Shown piece by piece: positions 1-7,893 of a stretch of 64,000 nt of DNA. A program made the position numbers and the translations under genes. Position 1 is the first letter of the stretch, and each line of letters begins with the position of its first letter. This DNA is from Cellulomonas fimi (GTDB lineage Bacteria > Actinomycetota > Actinomycetes > Actinomycetales > Cellulomonadaceae), in assembly GCF_028583725.1 (NCBI RefSeq), contig NZ_CP110680.1, positions 992,001-1,056,000 of the forward strand. The letters run 5' to 3'. Under the pieces are notes generated by a model. That model searched no databases. It saw nothing but the letters and a program-made list of their open reading frames with translations, and was not told where the DNA came from.

Positions 1-321
1 GTGGGGACGCGGACGGTCGTGGAGGTCGACGGCGAGGTCGACGTGTCCACGGCCGACGCGCTGCGCGAGTGCGTCCACGACCTGCTCGACCGCGACCGCA
101 CCGACCTCGTCGTCGACCTCGGGCACGTCACCTTCATGGACTCGACGGGTCTCGGCGTGCTCGTCGGGTCGCTCAAGAAGGTGCGGCTCCTCGGCGGACG
201 CCTCCAGCTCGTCATCTCCACCGAGCGGGTCGAGCAGCTCTTCCGCATCACCGCGCTCCTGCCCGTGTTCACGGTGCACGGCACGCTCGACGACGCGCTC
301 GCGGACGACTCGGTCGCCTGA
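1..321 (+). CDS. STAS-domain anti-sigma factor antagonist (5' end outside window)
   Basis: The visible 106 residues are one STAS domain of the BldG/SpoIIAA type, which binds anti-sigma kinases and is switched by phosphorylation. The loop DSTGLGVL (about residues 47-54) carries the Ser that is phosphorylated in this family. The GTG at base 1 aligns with an internal position of BldG-like proteins, about ten residues after their start, so the true start is probably upstream of the window. It faces the sigma-factor units convergently. A regulatory link to them is tempting, but nothing in the sequence shows one, and those sigma factors have membrane partners rather than RsbW-type kinases. Confidence 0.85.
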   Translation: MGTRTVVEVDGEVDVSTADALRECVHDLLDRDRTDLVVDLGHVTFMDSTGLGVLVGSLKKVRLLGGRLQLVISTERVEQLFRITALLPVFTVHGTLDDALADDSVA

Positions 322-347
322 ACGCGCGCGGACACGTCCCGGCCGGC

Positions 348-369
348 CGCGCGGTCCCTCCACCGCGCG
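348..369. terminator. bidirectional hairpin between STAS gene and sigma unit 1
   Basis: An 8-bp perfect stem (CGCGCGGT / ACCGCGCG) with a 6-nt loop lies between two convergent genes. It has no T-tract, as is usual in GC-rich actinobacteria. Confidence 0.5.
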
Positions 370-381
370 ACCGGCGGGCGG

Positions 382-1407
382 TCAGCGAGGGTGCACGAGG
401 TAGTGGACCGTGTCGACGCCGTCGACCTGCGACGCCTTGACCTCCACCGTCCAGTCCGGCAGGCGCGTCCCGAAGAACGCCGACCCCGGCCCGCTGAGCC
501 GGTCTCCCGCGGACGGGTCGAGCAGGACGGCGGCCTGCCACACCCGGTCGTCGGCCGACGAGGCCAGCTCGACGAACCAGCCCCCGTCGTCGAGGCGACG
601 GACCTCGAGCAGGCGGCCCGGCACCAGCGGCACGTCGTCGGGGAAGTCGGCGGGCAGGCCGGCCACGACCGGCCGCTCGACGACCTCCACCGTCCACGGC
701 CCGGCGACCGACGCGACGGGGGCCGTGAGCGGTCCGGCGTCCGGCGCGACGTACACCTCGTAGTCGCCCGGGGGCAGCGGGTGCCCACCCGGCCGGCCCG
801 GCACGTCGCAGGTGACGAGCGGGACCTGCACCGGGTCCCAGCCGGTGGGCGAGTAGGGGATCCCGGCCGTGGCGGCCGCCGCGAGCGACGTCCCGACGAC
901 CGTCCCGTCGTGCGCGACGACGACCCGCACGAACGGCGGCGTCTCGACGTCGGGGAGCGGCACGACCGGGTACGCCTCCGGGTCCACGACGTCGCCGAAC
1001 TGCGGCCACAGCCACAGCGTCGGCCCCAGGACGTGCGTGAGCGGCGTGCTCCGCGGCCCGACGGCCGTCCAGCTCGCCGCGTCGCCGCGGTCGTCGCTCA
1101 GCGCAGCGAGCGCCAGGTCGTCCTCGGTGCGGAGGTCCCGCAGGTCGGCGGTGTCCGAGCCGCAGGTCCCCGCCGGCGCGCCCGGCACGGCCGGCGGCAG
1201 GACGTCCGGGTCGCGCCCGGCGACCTGCACGGCCCCCAGGGTGACGGCACCGGCGGCGCCGACCCCGACCGCGCCACGCGTGACCCGGCGGGCCGCGCGA
1301 CGGTGCCGCGCGCGCGTCCGGACGCGCGTCATGTCGAACGCCGCCGGGACCCCGGCCGGTTCGCCGTCGATCGTGGCGTGCAGCGTGCGGGACAGGTCGG
1401 TGCTCAT
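382..1407 (-). CDS. membrane partner protein of ECF sigma unit 1 (putative anti-sigma)
   Basis: This is a 341-residue protein. It has a short basic cytoplasmic N-terminus (residues 1-43, RTRARHRRAARR), one hydrophobic segment (about 44-62, GAVGVGAAGAVTLGAV) and a large extracytoplasmic part. The outer part contains a stretch LPADFPDDVPLVPG followed by DGGWFVELA, which recurs in the partners of units 2 and 3. The ATG overlaps the sigma stop codon by 4 nt (ATGA), so the two are translationally coupled. Position and topology suggest a membrane anti-sigma factor or sensor. No zinc-binding HxxxCxxC anti-sigma motif is visible, so the role is inferred. It is paralogous to the genes at 2077, 3932 and, more distantly, 10009. 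Confidence 0.75.
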   Translation of the reverse strand: MSTDLSRTLHATIDGEPAGVPAAFDMTRVRTRARHRRAARRVTRGAVGVGAAGAVTLGAVQVAGRDPDVLPPAVPGAPAGTCGSDTADLRDLRTEDDLALAALSDDRGDAASWTAVGPRSTPLTHVLGPTLWLWPQFGDVVDPEAYPVVPLPDVETPPFVRVVVAHDGTVVGTSLAAAATAGIPYSPTGWDPVQVPLVTCDVPGRPGGHPLPPGDYEVYVAPDAGPLTAPVASVAGPWTVEVVERPVVAGLPADFPDDVPLVPGRLLEVRRLDDGGWFVELASSADDRVWQAAVLLDPSAGDRLSGPGSAFFGTRLPDWTVEVKASQVDGVDTVHYLVHPR

Positions 1408-1943
1408 CGTGCCTCCCGGGTTCTCACGAGCTCGATGTCGGTGGTGCGGTCGGCGCCGACCGGGCCGAGGACCCCTTCGAGGGCGTCCATGGCGTCGGAG
1501 AGGTACCGCTTGACGGTGCCGTCGGCGACGCCGAGCGTGCGGGCGATCTCCGCGACGGTCAGGTCGTCGTAGAAGCGCAGGACGACGCACGCCCGCAGCC
1601 GCGGCGACAGCGTGGCGAGCGCGGCCTCGACGCTCGCGCGCTCGACGGCGGACGTCTCGGGCGACTCGACGCGCTCGCCGCGGGCGACGAGGTGCCGGAC
1701 GCTGCGCCACCGGGTGCTGCGGCGGTGCCCGTCGAGGAGCTCGGACAGGATCGCGCGGCGCACGTACGCCTCGGCGGCGACCGCGTCGCGCAACGGGCGC
1801 GTCCGGCCGAAGCAGCGGACGAGCGCCTCCTGCACGAGGTCCTCCGCCGACCGCCGGTCGCCCGTGAGGTACGTCGCGTACCGCACGAGCGCGTGCCCGC
1901 GCACCTGCACCAGGTCGTCGAGGACCTGTTCCCACGCCGCCAT
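1404..1943 (-). CDS. ECF sigma factor, SigE-type (unit 1)
   Basis: This 179-residue protein has sigma70 region 2 (about 20-47, TGDRRSAEDLVQEALVRCF) and region 4 (about 112-149, LSPRLRACVVLRFYDDL then a helix-turn-helix ending DGTVKRYLSD). That is the usual size and order for SigE-family ECF factors of actinobacteria. The ATG at 1943 was chosen over longer upstream readings because GGGAGG lies 7 nt before it and because the paralogues begin at the same point (MAAW/MPAW). It directs RNA polymerase to promoters unknown here, and its own upstream region carries an ECF-like promoter, suggesting autoregulation. It overlaps the downstream membrane-protein gene by 4 nt. Confidence 0.92.
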   Translation of the reverse strand: MAAWEQVLDDLVQVRGHALVRYATYLTGDRRSAEDLVQEALVRCFGRTRPLRDAVAAEAYVRRAILSELLDGHRRSTRWRSVRHLVARGERVESPETSAVERASVEAALATLSPRLRACVVLRFYDDLTVAEIARTLGVADGTVKRYLSDAMDALEGVLGPVGADRTTDIELVRTREAR

Positions 1944-1974
1944 GCGTCGCCTCCCGTCCGATCGTCGCGCACAG

Positions 1975-2000
1975 GACGCTCGGGGGGCCGAGAACGTTGG
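1975..2000 (-). promoter_or_regulatory. predicted ECF promoter of unit 1
   Basis: On the minus strand CAAC (-35-like, 1996-1999) is followed after 17 nt by CGTC (-10-like, 1975-1978), 31 nt before the sigma start. The same two blocks precede all four sigma genes in the window. Confidence 0.65.
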
Positions 2001-2028
2001 GTGGGAGCCGGAGACGCGCGCGGTGGGA

Positions 2029-2067
2029 CGGTCGGCCGAGCGGGCGGAACCCCCGGACGGCCGACCG
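2029..2067 (-). terminator. hairpin after sigma unit 2
   Basis: A 9-bp perfect inverted repeat (CGGTCGGCC / GGCCGACCG) with a long GC-rich loop lies just past the stop of the unit 2 partner and before the unit 1 promoter. Confidence 0.45.
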
Positions 2068-2076
2068 CCGGACGCG

Positions 2077-3288
2077 TCAGCGGGGGCGCACCTCGTAGAC
2101 GAGGGTCGTCGCGTCACCCTGCTCGCCCGGGGTGACCTCGACGGACCAGCCGGGGACCTCCACCCCGGTGCCGAACGGGTCGAGGTACTCCTCCCGCGCG
2201 CCGTCGACGCCCGTCAGGAGCGCGTTCGCCACGACGAGCCGGTCGACGCCCGTGACCTCCGCCTCGACGGTCCAGCCGCCGGCGGCGTCGCCGTCGACCG
2301 ACAGGAGGTGGCCGGGGGGCATCGGGACGGCGTCGACGGGGAAGTCGTCGGGCAGTCCGGGGACCACGCTCGCGTGCGGGGGGACGGTGAGGGTCCACGG
2401 TCCCGCGGCGCCCGTGAGCGGCTCGCGGTCGCGCACGACGAACAGGTCGTAGGTCCCCGAGGGCAGCGGCTCCCCGCCGTCGTCGGCGCCGTCGACGGCG
2501 CACGTGACGAGGTCGAGCCGCACCTCCTCGGTCAGCAGGCCGCTCGTCGCCCGTGCCCACCGGGCGGCGGCGTCGGACGTCCCCGCCGCGGGCAGGACGG
2601 TCGTCGCGACGACCCGGTCGTCGTGCGTGACGAGCACCCGGAGCCGCGCGACCTCCGGCGTCGGCGGCGGGACCTCACCCCGGGCGAGCGCCTCGTCGAC
2701 GGTCGCCCGGAAGCCGGCGATGATCCGCGCGCGCTCGTCGAGCTCGTCCTGGGTGACGTCCTCGCCCGCCTCGCGCGCCGCGACGAGCTCGGCGTAGCCC
2801 TGCTCCAGGACCGCGAGGGTGTCCTGCGCGGACGAGAGCTCCGTCGCGTGCGCGCCGGCGCCGTCCTCGGGGAGCGCGCTCACGGCCTGGACGTACACCT
2901 CGCGCCCGACGTAGGTCCCCAGGTCGCCCGGCCGGGGCATCGGCCAGCCCTCGAACGCGCTCCCGGGGGACGACCACGACGACGGCGCGAGCCCCAGCGT
3001 CGGGTCGGGTGCTCCGCGCACCGCCGTGACGTCCGACCCGCACTCGCCGGGAGCCGCGTCGGGGTCGGTCGGCAGCACGACGCGGTCGTCACGCGTCGAC
3101 GCGAGCGAGGCCGCCGCGAGCGCGACGGCACCGGCGGCGCCGACGCCGACCGCTCCGCGTGCACCGAGGTGCACCGCGCGGCGGCGCCGCGCGCGCGACC
3201 GCACCCGCGCCACGTCCACGGGCGGCGGACCTTCCGGCCGCGCGCCGTCGACCACGTCGTGCAGGGCGGTGCCCAGGTCGATGCTCAT
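2077..3288 (-). CDS. membrane partner protein of ECF sigma unit 2 (putative anti-sigma)
   Basis: This 403-residue paralogue of the unit 1 partner has a basic N-terminus (RVRSRARRRRAVHLGAR), a hydrophobic segment GAVGVGAAGAVALAAA (about 45-62) and a long outer domain with LPDDFPVDAVPMPPG and GGWTVEAEV near the C-terminus. It is about 60 residues longer than partner 1. The extra part includes a charged, probably helical stretch (LDERARIIAGFRATVDEALARGE). The start ATG shares one base with the sigma stop (TGATG). The function is inferred from coupling to the sigma gene: membrane-bound control of the sigma factor in response to an envelope signal. No known sensory domain is recognised. Confidence 0.75.
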   Translation of the reverse strand: MSIDLGTALHDVVDGARPEGPPPVDVARVRSRARRRRAVHLGARGAVGVGAAGAVALAAASLASTRDDRVVLPTDPDAAPGECGSDVTAVRGAPDPTLGLAPSSWSSPGSAFEGWPMPRPGDLGTYVGREVYVQAVSALPEDGAGAHATELSSAQDTLAVLEQGYAELVAAREAGEDVTQDELDERARIIAGFRATVDEALARGEVPPPTPEVARLRVLVTHDDRVVATTVLPAAGTSDAAARWARATSGLLTEEVRLDLVTCAVDGADDGGEPLPSGTYDLFVVRDREPLTGAAGPWTLTVPPHASVVPGLPDDFPVDAVPMPPGHLLSVDGDAAGGWTVEAEVTGVDRLVVANALLTGVDGAREEYLDPFGTGVEVPGWSVEVTPGEQGDATTLVYEVRPR

Positions 3289-3818
3289 CACGCCTCCTCC
3301 ACGGCGACGGTCTCGCGCGGGTGACCGGACGACACCGGCCCCAGCACGTCCTCGAGCTGCCCGACGGCGTCGGACAGGTACCGCTTCACGGTGCCCTCGG
3401 CGACCCCGAGGCGGCGGGCGATCTCCGGCACGGTCAGGTCGTCGTAGTACCGCAGCACGACGCACGCCCGCAGCCGGGGCCGGAGCGTCGCGAGCGCGGC
3501 CTCGACGCTCACCCGGTCCACGGTCGCGGCCTCGGGCCCGTCGACCTGGTCGCGCCGCGCGGCGAGGTGGCGGACGGCCGCCCATCGCGCGCTCCGGCGG
3601 TGGCGGTCCAGGAACACCGACAGGATCGCGCGGCGGACGTACGTCTCCGCGGCGACGACGTCGCGCAGCGGTCGCGCCTGGCCGAAGCAGCGCACGAGCG
3701 CGTCCTGCAGCACGTCCTCGGCGTCGCGCCGGTCGCCCGTCAGCAGCGCGGCGTACCGCGCCAGGGCGTGCCCGCGGACCTGCACGAGGTCGTCGAGCAC
3801 CTGGTCCCACGCCGCCAT
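3288..3818 (-). CDS. ECF sigma factor, SigE-type (unit 2)
   Basis: This is a 176-residue ECF sigma factor with region 2 (TGDRRDAEDVLQDALVRCF, about 27-46) and region 4 (LRPRLRACVVLRYYDDL through EGTVKRYLSDAV). It is closely similar to the unit 1 and unit 3 factors, including the N-terminal MAAWDQVLDDLVQVRGHAL. The start is supported by an AGGAGG-like site just upstream (CAGGAGGCTCG). Each unit has its own upstream promoter motif and downstream hairpin, so the three tandem copies look like independent transcription units rather than one operon. Confidence 0.92.
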   Translation of the reverse strand: MAAWDQVLDDLVQVRGHALARYAALLTGDRRDAEDVLQDALVRCFGQARPLRDVVAAETYVRRAILSVFLDRHRRSARWAAVRHLAARRDQVDGPEAATVDRVSVEAALATLRPRLRACVVLRYYDDLTVPEIARRLGVAEGTVKRYLSDAVGQLEDVLGPVSSGHPRETVAVEEA

Positions 3819-3850
3819 CGAGCCTCCTGTCCCACGTCGTCATGGTCCAG

Positions 3851-3876
3851 GACGCGGCAGGTGCGCGGATCGTTGG
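3851..3876 (-). promoter_or_regulatory. predicted ECF promoter of unit 2
   Basis: On the minus strand CAAC (3872-3875) is followed after 17 nt by CGTC (3851-3854), 32 nt before the sigma start. It has the same spacing as unit 1, and its -35 region reads CCAACGATCC. Confidence 0.65.
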
Positions 3877-3882
3877 TCACCC

Positions 3883-3925
3883 GGTCGGTCGGCCGCGCGG
3901 TCCCTCCACCCGCGGCCGACCGACC
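3883..3925 (-). terminator. strong hairpin after sigma unit 3
   Basis: A perfect 15-bp inverted repeat (3883-3897 with 3911-3925, 13-nt loop) starts 6 nt past the stop of the unit 3 partner and ends just before the unit 2 promoter, separating the two transcription units. Confidence 0.7.
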
Positions 3926-3931
3926 AGGGGG

Positions 3932-4978
3932 TCAGGCGGGCGTGAGGCGGTAGACGAGCGTGTCCCGACCGTCGGGGTGCTGCGACGGGGCGACGCGCAC
4001 GGTCCAGGCGCCGTCGGTGCTCGGTCGCTCGACGGGCGTGGTGGTGTCGTCGAGCGGGCGGGCTCCGGGCACCTCGGGGAGGAGCTCCAGGGCGCGCGTG
4101 AGCCGGTCGTCGCCGTCGACGGCGACCTCGAGGGACCAGCCCCCGTCCGCTTCGCGGGTCGCCTCGACGACCGTCCCGCCGGGCATGGGCACGGCGGCCG
4201 ACGGGAAGTCGTCCGGGAGCGCCGAGACCCCGTCGACCGCGGGCAGCAGCTCGACCTGCCACGGGCCGGCGACGTCGAGCAGGGACTGGTCGGGTCGCAG
4301 CACCCCGGGGGCGGCGTACAGCGCGTAGGTGCCGGGTGCGGGCGTGCCGCCGTCACAGGACTCGACGGCGGTGGCGACCGACGAGCCGGTCACCGACACG
4401 TCGCCGTCCCACAGGTCGCTCTGTCGCATGGCCGTGGTCCACCAGGAGATGTTCGCGCTGTCGGGCGCGAGGTCGTTCGTCTGCGCCCACCCGACGACGA
4501 CGCCGTCCGACGCGAGCAGCAGCCGCGCCGACGGGACGTCGGACGAGTGGCCGCCGGACGCGGTGGTGAGCGCGAGCAGCTCGAGCGTGCGGCCCCCGAA
4601 CCGGCCGAGGGTGGAGCCGAGCTGCTGGTCGCCGCCGGCGGCGAACGCGTCGAGCGCGGCGACGGCGTCGCCGGGGCCGACGAGCGTGTAAGTCGTGTCG
4701 GGGTGGGCGGTCGCGTAGGTCTCGACGTCGAGCCCGCACCCGCCGAACCCGCCCGTGGGGCTGCCTGCGGGAGCGGCGGGGGAGCTGTCGGGCTGCCCGA
4801 GGGTCGTGGTCGCGAGGGCGACGGCTCCCGCCGCCCCGACGCCCACCGCGGCCCGCGTCCCGGTGCGGACGGCGCGGCGACGGCGGATGCGGCCGACCAG
4901 GTCGTCGGACGTGAACGGCGACGCGTCGCCGCCGCCGTCGATCGCGCGGTGCAGGTCCGTGCGCAGGTGGGTGCTCAT
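3932..4978 (-). CDS. membrane partner protein of ECF sigma unit 3 (putative anti-sigma)
   Basis: This 348-residue paralogue of partners 1 and 2 has a cytoplasmic N-terminus with RIRRRRAVRTGTRAA, the hydrophobic segment VGVGAAGAVALATTTLG, then an outer region. The shared element reads LPDDFPSAAVPMPGG, followed by DGGWSLEVAVDGDD. The middle of the outer region differs from the other partners, as expected if each senses something different. The start overlaps the sigma stop by 4 nt (ATGA). Anti-sigma or co-sensor function is inferred from gene coupling and topology only. Confidence 0.75.
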   Translation of the reverse strand: MSTHLRTDLHRAIDGGGDASPFTSDDLVGRIRRRRAVRTGTRAAVGVGAAGAVALATTTLGQPDSSPAAPAGSPTGGFGGCGLDVETYATAHPDTTYTLVGPGDAVAALDAFAAGGDQQLGSTLGRFGGRTLELLALTTASGGHSSDVPSARLLLASDGVVVGWAQTNDLAPDSANISWWTTAMRQSDLWDGDVSVTGSSVATAVESCDGGTPAPGTYALYAAPGVLRPDQSLLDVAGPWQVELLPAVDGVSALPDDFPSAAVPMPGGTVVEATREADGGWSLEVAVDGDDRLTRALELLPEVPGARPLDDTTTPVERPSTDGAWTVRVAPSQHPDGRDTLVYRLTPA

Positions 4979-5520
4979 CGTGCGCTCCTCTCGGGGGTGG
5001 TGCCGACCAGGTGGATGTCGTCGTCCGCGTCGGCGAGCGGGCCGAGCAGTCGCTCGAGCCGCTCGGTCGCCTCGGACAGGTAGCGCTTGACGGTGCCGTC
5101 GGCGAGACCGAGCGTGCGCGCGATCTCGGGGACGGTGAGGTCGTCGTAGAACCGCAGGACGACGACGGCGCGCTGGCGCGGCGCGAGGGTCGCGACGGCG
5201 GACTGCACGTCGAGCCGCGCGGCGCTCGTCGGCTCGGGGCCGGGCTCGTCGTCGGCGCGGGCCAGCAGGTGCCGGACGGCGCCCCAGCGCCGGCGGCGGC
5301 GGTGCTCCTCGACGAAGAGCGTGAGGATCGTCCGGCGCACGTACGCTTCGGCGGCGTGCGCCTCGCGCAGCGCGTACTGCCGGCTGAAGCAGCGCACGAC
5401 GGCGTCCTGCACGAGGTCCTCGCCGCTGCGGGCGTCGCCCGTGAGCATCGTGGCGTAGCGGACGAGCGCGGCACCGCGGGTGCGGATCAGCTCGTCGAGC
5501 ACCTGTTCCCAGGCGGGCAT
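4975..5520 (-). CDS. ECF sigma factor, SigE-type (unit 3)
   Basis: This 181-residue factor begins MPAWEQVLDELIRTRGAAL. Region 2 (TGDARSGEDLVQDAVVRCF) and region 4 (LAPRQRAVVVLRFYDDLTVPEIARTLG, then DGTVKRYLSEA) are complete. GGGAGG precedes the ATG by a few bases. It belongs to the same family as units 1, 2 and 4 but differs enough in region 2 and the linker to suggest separate target recognition, although the near-identical upstream promoters also allow cross-talk. Confidence 0.92.
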   Translation of the reverse strand: MPAWEQVLDELIRTRGAALVRYATMLTGDARSGEDLVQDAVVRCFSRQYALREAHAAEAYVRRTILTLFVEEHRRRRRWGAVRHLLARADDEPGPEPTSAARLDVQSAVATLAPRQRAVVVLRFYDDLTVPEIARTLGLADGTVKRYLSEATERLERLLGPLADADDDIHLVGTTPERSAR

Positions 5521-5552
5521 CGGACCTCCCTGTCGTGGCCGTCATGGTGCAC

Positions 5553-5578
5553 GACGGTCGGGGAGCCCCGGATCGTTG
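5553..5578 (-). promoter_or_regulatory. predicted ECF promoter of unit 3
   Basis: On the minus strand CAAC (5575-5578) is followed after 18 nt by CGTC (5553-5556), 32 nt before the sigma start. The -35 block reads CAACGATCC, as in unit 2. Confidence 0.62.
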
Positions 5579-5613
5579 TGGCGGCGCTCCCGGTGTGGCG
5601 TCCAGGGGCGTCG

Positions 5614-6567
5614 TCAGGGGGGTGGGACGGCCCGTGCGTACCGCGCGGACAGGACGCGGAGGTGCTCGACGAGACCGGCTGGCTCGTCGACGTGGAAGTC
5701 GAGCCCGAGCATCCCGATCCAGACGGCGACGACCTCGACGCTGTCGCCGCCCGTGACGAGCACGCTCCTGCCGTCGTCGGTGGCCTCGACGGTGCCGACG
5801 GTGGGGTTGATGCGGGCGAGGACCTCGTCGGGCGGCGCGTCGACGGTGATCCGCGCGTGCACGGCCCACCCGGTGCGCGCGACCTCGCGCACGGTGAACT
5901 CGGTGACGTCCTCGGGGAAGGCGCTGGGCGTGAAGCGGCGACCGCCCGGCGTGCGCAGCGTGAGCCAGTCGACGCGGTACGGCGCCCACGTGCCCGTGGC
6001 GGGTGCGCGTGCGACGAGGAACCAGCGGCGCTGCCAGGCGACGAGCCGGTAGGGCTCGAGCTCGACGGGCTCGTCGCGGTAGAAGGCGCGCAGGCCCTGG
6101 TGGTCGCGCACGGCGTCGGCGAGCGCGGCGAGGGTGGCGGTGTCGACGACGGGGTCCTCGACGTTGGAGTCGGTGTTCTCCGGTCCGCTGGTGCTCGCGT
6201 CGCGGATCGCGGCGAGCCTGCGGCGCAGCCGGTCGGGCATGACCTGCTCGAGCTTCGTGAGGGCGGAGCGCGCGGGCTCCTCGATCCCGGCGGTCGCGGT
6301 CGTGCGGCGCAGCCCGACGGCGACCGCGACGGCCTCGGCGTCGTCGAGCAGGAGCGGGGGCAGGCGCGCACCGGCGCCCAGGCGGTAGCGCCCCCCGGGT
6401 CCGCGGACCGCGTCGACGGGGTAGCCGAGCTCGCGCAGACGCGTGACGTCATTGCGCACGGTGCGGTCGGTGACGTCGAGGCGCGCAGCGAGCTCGGCGC
6501 CCGACCAGTCGGGGCGGGACTGGAGCAGGCCGAGCAGCGTGAGCAGCCGGGCGGAGGTCGTGGCCAT
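5614..6567 (-). CDS. WYL-domain transcriptional regulator
   Basis: This 317-residue regulator has an N-terminal winged helix-turn-helix (about 5-60, LLGLLQSRPDWSGAELAARLDVTDRTVRNDVTRL), a WYL domain (about 145-220, including EPYRLVAWQRRWFLVARAP) and a C-terminal WCX-like extension. WYL proteins are actinobacterial regulators that bind a ligand or nucleic acid through the WYL domain. The ATG at 6567 has an AGGAGG-like site upstream. It is transcribed divergently from the epoxide hydrolase at 6712 across about 145 bp, so it probably controls that gene and itself. Confidence 0.88.
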   Translation of the reverse strand: MATTSARLLTLLGLLQSRPDWSGAELAARLDVTDRTVRNDVTRLRELGYPVDAVRGPGGRYRLGAGARLPPLLLDDAEAVAVAVGLRRTTATAGIEEPARSALTKLEQVMPDRLRRRLAAIRDASTSGPENTDSNVEDPVVDTATLAALADAVRDHQGLRAFYRDEPVELEPYRLVAWQRRWFLVARAPATGTWAPYRVDWLTLRTPGGRRFTPSAFPEDVTEFTVREVARTGWAVHARITVDAPPDEVLARINPTVGTVEATDDGRSVLVTGGDSVEVVAVWIGMLGLDFHVDEPAGLVEHLRVLSARYARAVPPP

Positions 6568-6711
6568 GTGCCCTCCTGGGCGGCGTGCGAGGCGGATCAG
6601 GAGAGGTCCGAGGTCGGCCGCAAGAAGCGGAAAGAACCGTTCCGGAACGCTGCCTAGCGTGAGGGTACCGAGCAGGGCGACGAGCCCGCTCACGGACCCG
6701 CGGAGAAGACC

Positions 6712-7836
6712 ATGAACGCCACCTCGCTCACGATCCGCCCCTTCGTCGTCCACGTCCCCGACGCCGACCTCGACGACCTGCGCGAGCGGCTCGCCCGCAC
6801 CCGGTTCGCGCCCGCGGCACCCGAGGACTCGTGGGAGTACGGCACGCCGCAGTCCTACCTGCGGGACATGGTCGCGCGCTGGACCACGTTCGACTGGCGG
6901 GCCGTCGAGGACCGGCTGAACGCGTACCCCGGGTTCGTCACCGAGGTCGACGGCCAGCCGCTGCACTTCCTGCACGTCCGCTCGGCGCACGCCGACGCGA
7001 CGCCGCTGCTGCTCGCGCACACCTACCCGGGGTCGGTGCTCGACTTCCTCGACATGATCGACGCGCTCGTCGACCCGGTCGCGCACGGCGGCAGCGCGCA
7101 GGACGCGTTCCACCTCGTGATCCCGTCGATGCCCGGCTTCGGCTTCTCGACGCCGCTCGTCGGCGCCGGCTGGACGATGGCGCGGGTCGCGCGCACGTAC
7201 GACACCCTCATGCGCGGGCTCGGGTACGACTCCTACGGGGTGCACGGCAGCGACGGTGGCGCGATGGTCGGGCGCGAGCTCGCGATCCTCGACCCCGAGG
7301 GGTTCCTCGGCGCGCACGTGCTGCAGCTGTTCTCGTTCCCGACCGGCGCGCCCGGCGAGATGGACGGGTTCGGGCCCAAGGAGTACGCCGCGCTCGGGCA
7401 CATGCAGTGGTTCCAGTCCGTCGGCGCGTACAACACGATGAACGCGTCGCGCCCGCAGACGGTCGCCGCCGGCCTGGCCGACTCGCCCGTCGCGACGCTC
7501 GCCTACCACGAGCTGTTCGAGAGCTTCGGCAACGGCACGTCGCTCGTCACCGCCGACCAGGTGCTCGCGCAGGCCAGCCTCTACTGGCTCACGAACACCT
7601 ACGCCACGGCCGCGCGGTACCACTACGCCGAGCAGCGGTCCGGCGCCGAGCCGGTCGTCAGCACGGGCCGCATCGGCGTCGCGGTGTTCAAGGACGACTT
7701 CCAGACGATCCGCAGCCTCGCCGAGCGGGACAACGCGCGGATCGAGCACTGGTCCGAGCACCCGCGCGGCGGGCACTACGCGGCGCTCGAGGTCCCGCAG
7801 GACGTCGTCGCCGACCTGCGTGTCTTCTTCGGCTGA
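6712..7836 (+). CDS. epoxide hydrolase family alpha/beta hydrolase
   Basis: This 374-residue protein has the N-terminal epoxide-hydrolase domain (about 7-115, VHVPDADLDDLRERLARTRF) and an alpha/beta-hydrolase core. The nucleophile is probably Asp181 in VHGSDGGAMV and the catalytic His is His355 in GGHYAALE. The oxyanion motif, usually HGWPGS in this family, reads HTYPGS at 103-108. The enzyme would open an epoxide to a diol, probably in detoxification; the substrate is unknown. It starts at ATG 6712 and is divergent from the WYL regulator. Confidence 0.85.
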   Translation: MNATSLTIRPFVVHVPDADLDDLRERLARTRFAPAAPEDSWEYGTPQSYLRDMVARWTTFDWRAVEDRLNAYPGFVTEVDGQPLHFLHVRSAHADATPLLLAHTYPGSVLDFLDMIDALVDPVAHGGSAQDAFHLVIPSMPGFGFSTPLVGAGWTMARVARTYDTLMRGLGYDSYGVHGSDGGAMVGRELAILDPEGFLGAHVLQLFSFPTGAPGEMDGFGPKEYAALGHMQWFQSVGAYNTMNASRPQTVAAGLADSPVATLAYHELFESFGNGTSLVTADQVLAQASLYWLTNTYATAARYHYAEQRSGAEPVVSTGRIGVAVFKDDFQTIRSLAERDNARIEHWSEHPRGGHYAALEVPQDVVADLRVFFG

Positions 7837-7852
7837 GCCCCGCGTGCCGCAG

Positions 7853-7884
7853 GGGCGGCGGTCCGCGTCGAGCGGCCGCCGCCC
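7853..7884. terminator. bidirectional hairpin between epoxide hydrolase and diguanylate cyclase
   Basis: The stem GGGCGGCGG / CCGCCGCCC is extended inward by CCGC / GCGG with a single bulged base and a 5-nt loop. It lies between convergent genes. Confidence 0.6.
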
Positions 7885-7893
7885 GCTGCCGTG

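Noticed and set aside
1..5520. STAS protein as part of the sigma-factor units
   Set aside because: It is convergent, separated by a hairpin, and STAS proteins act on RsbW-type kinases, which are not seen here.
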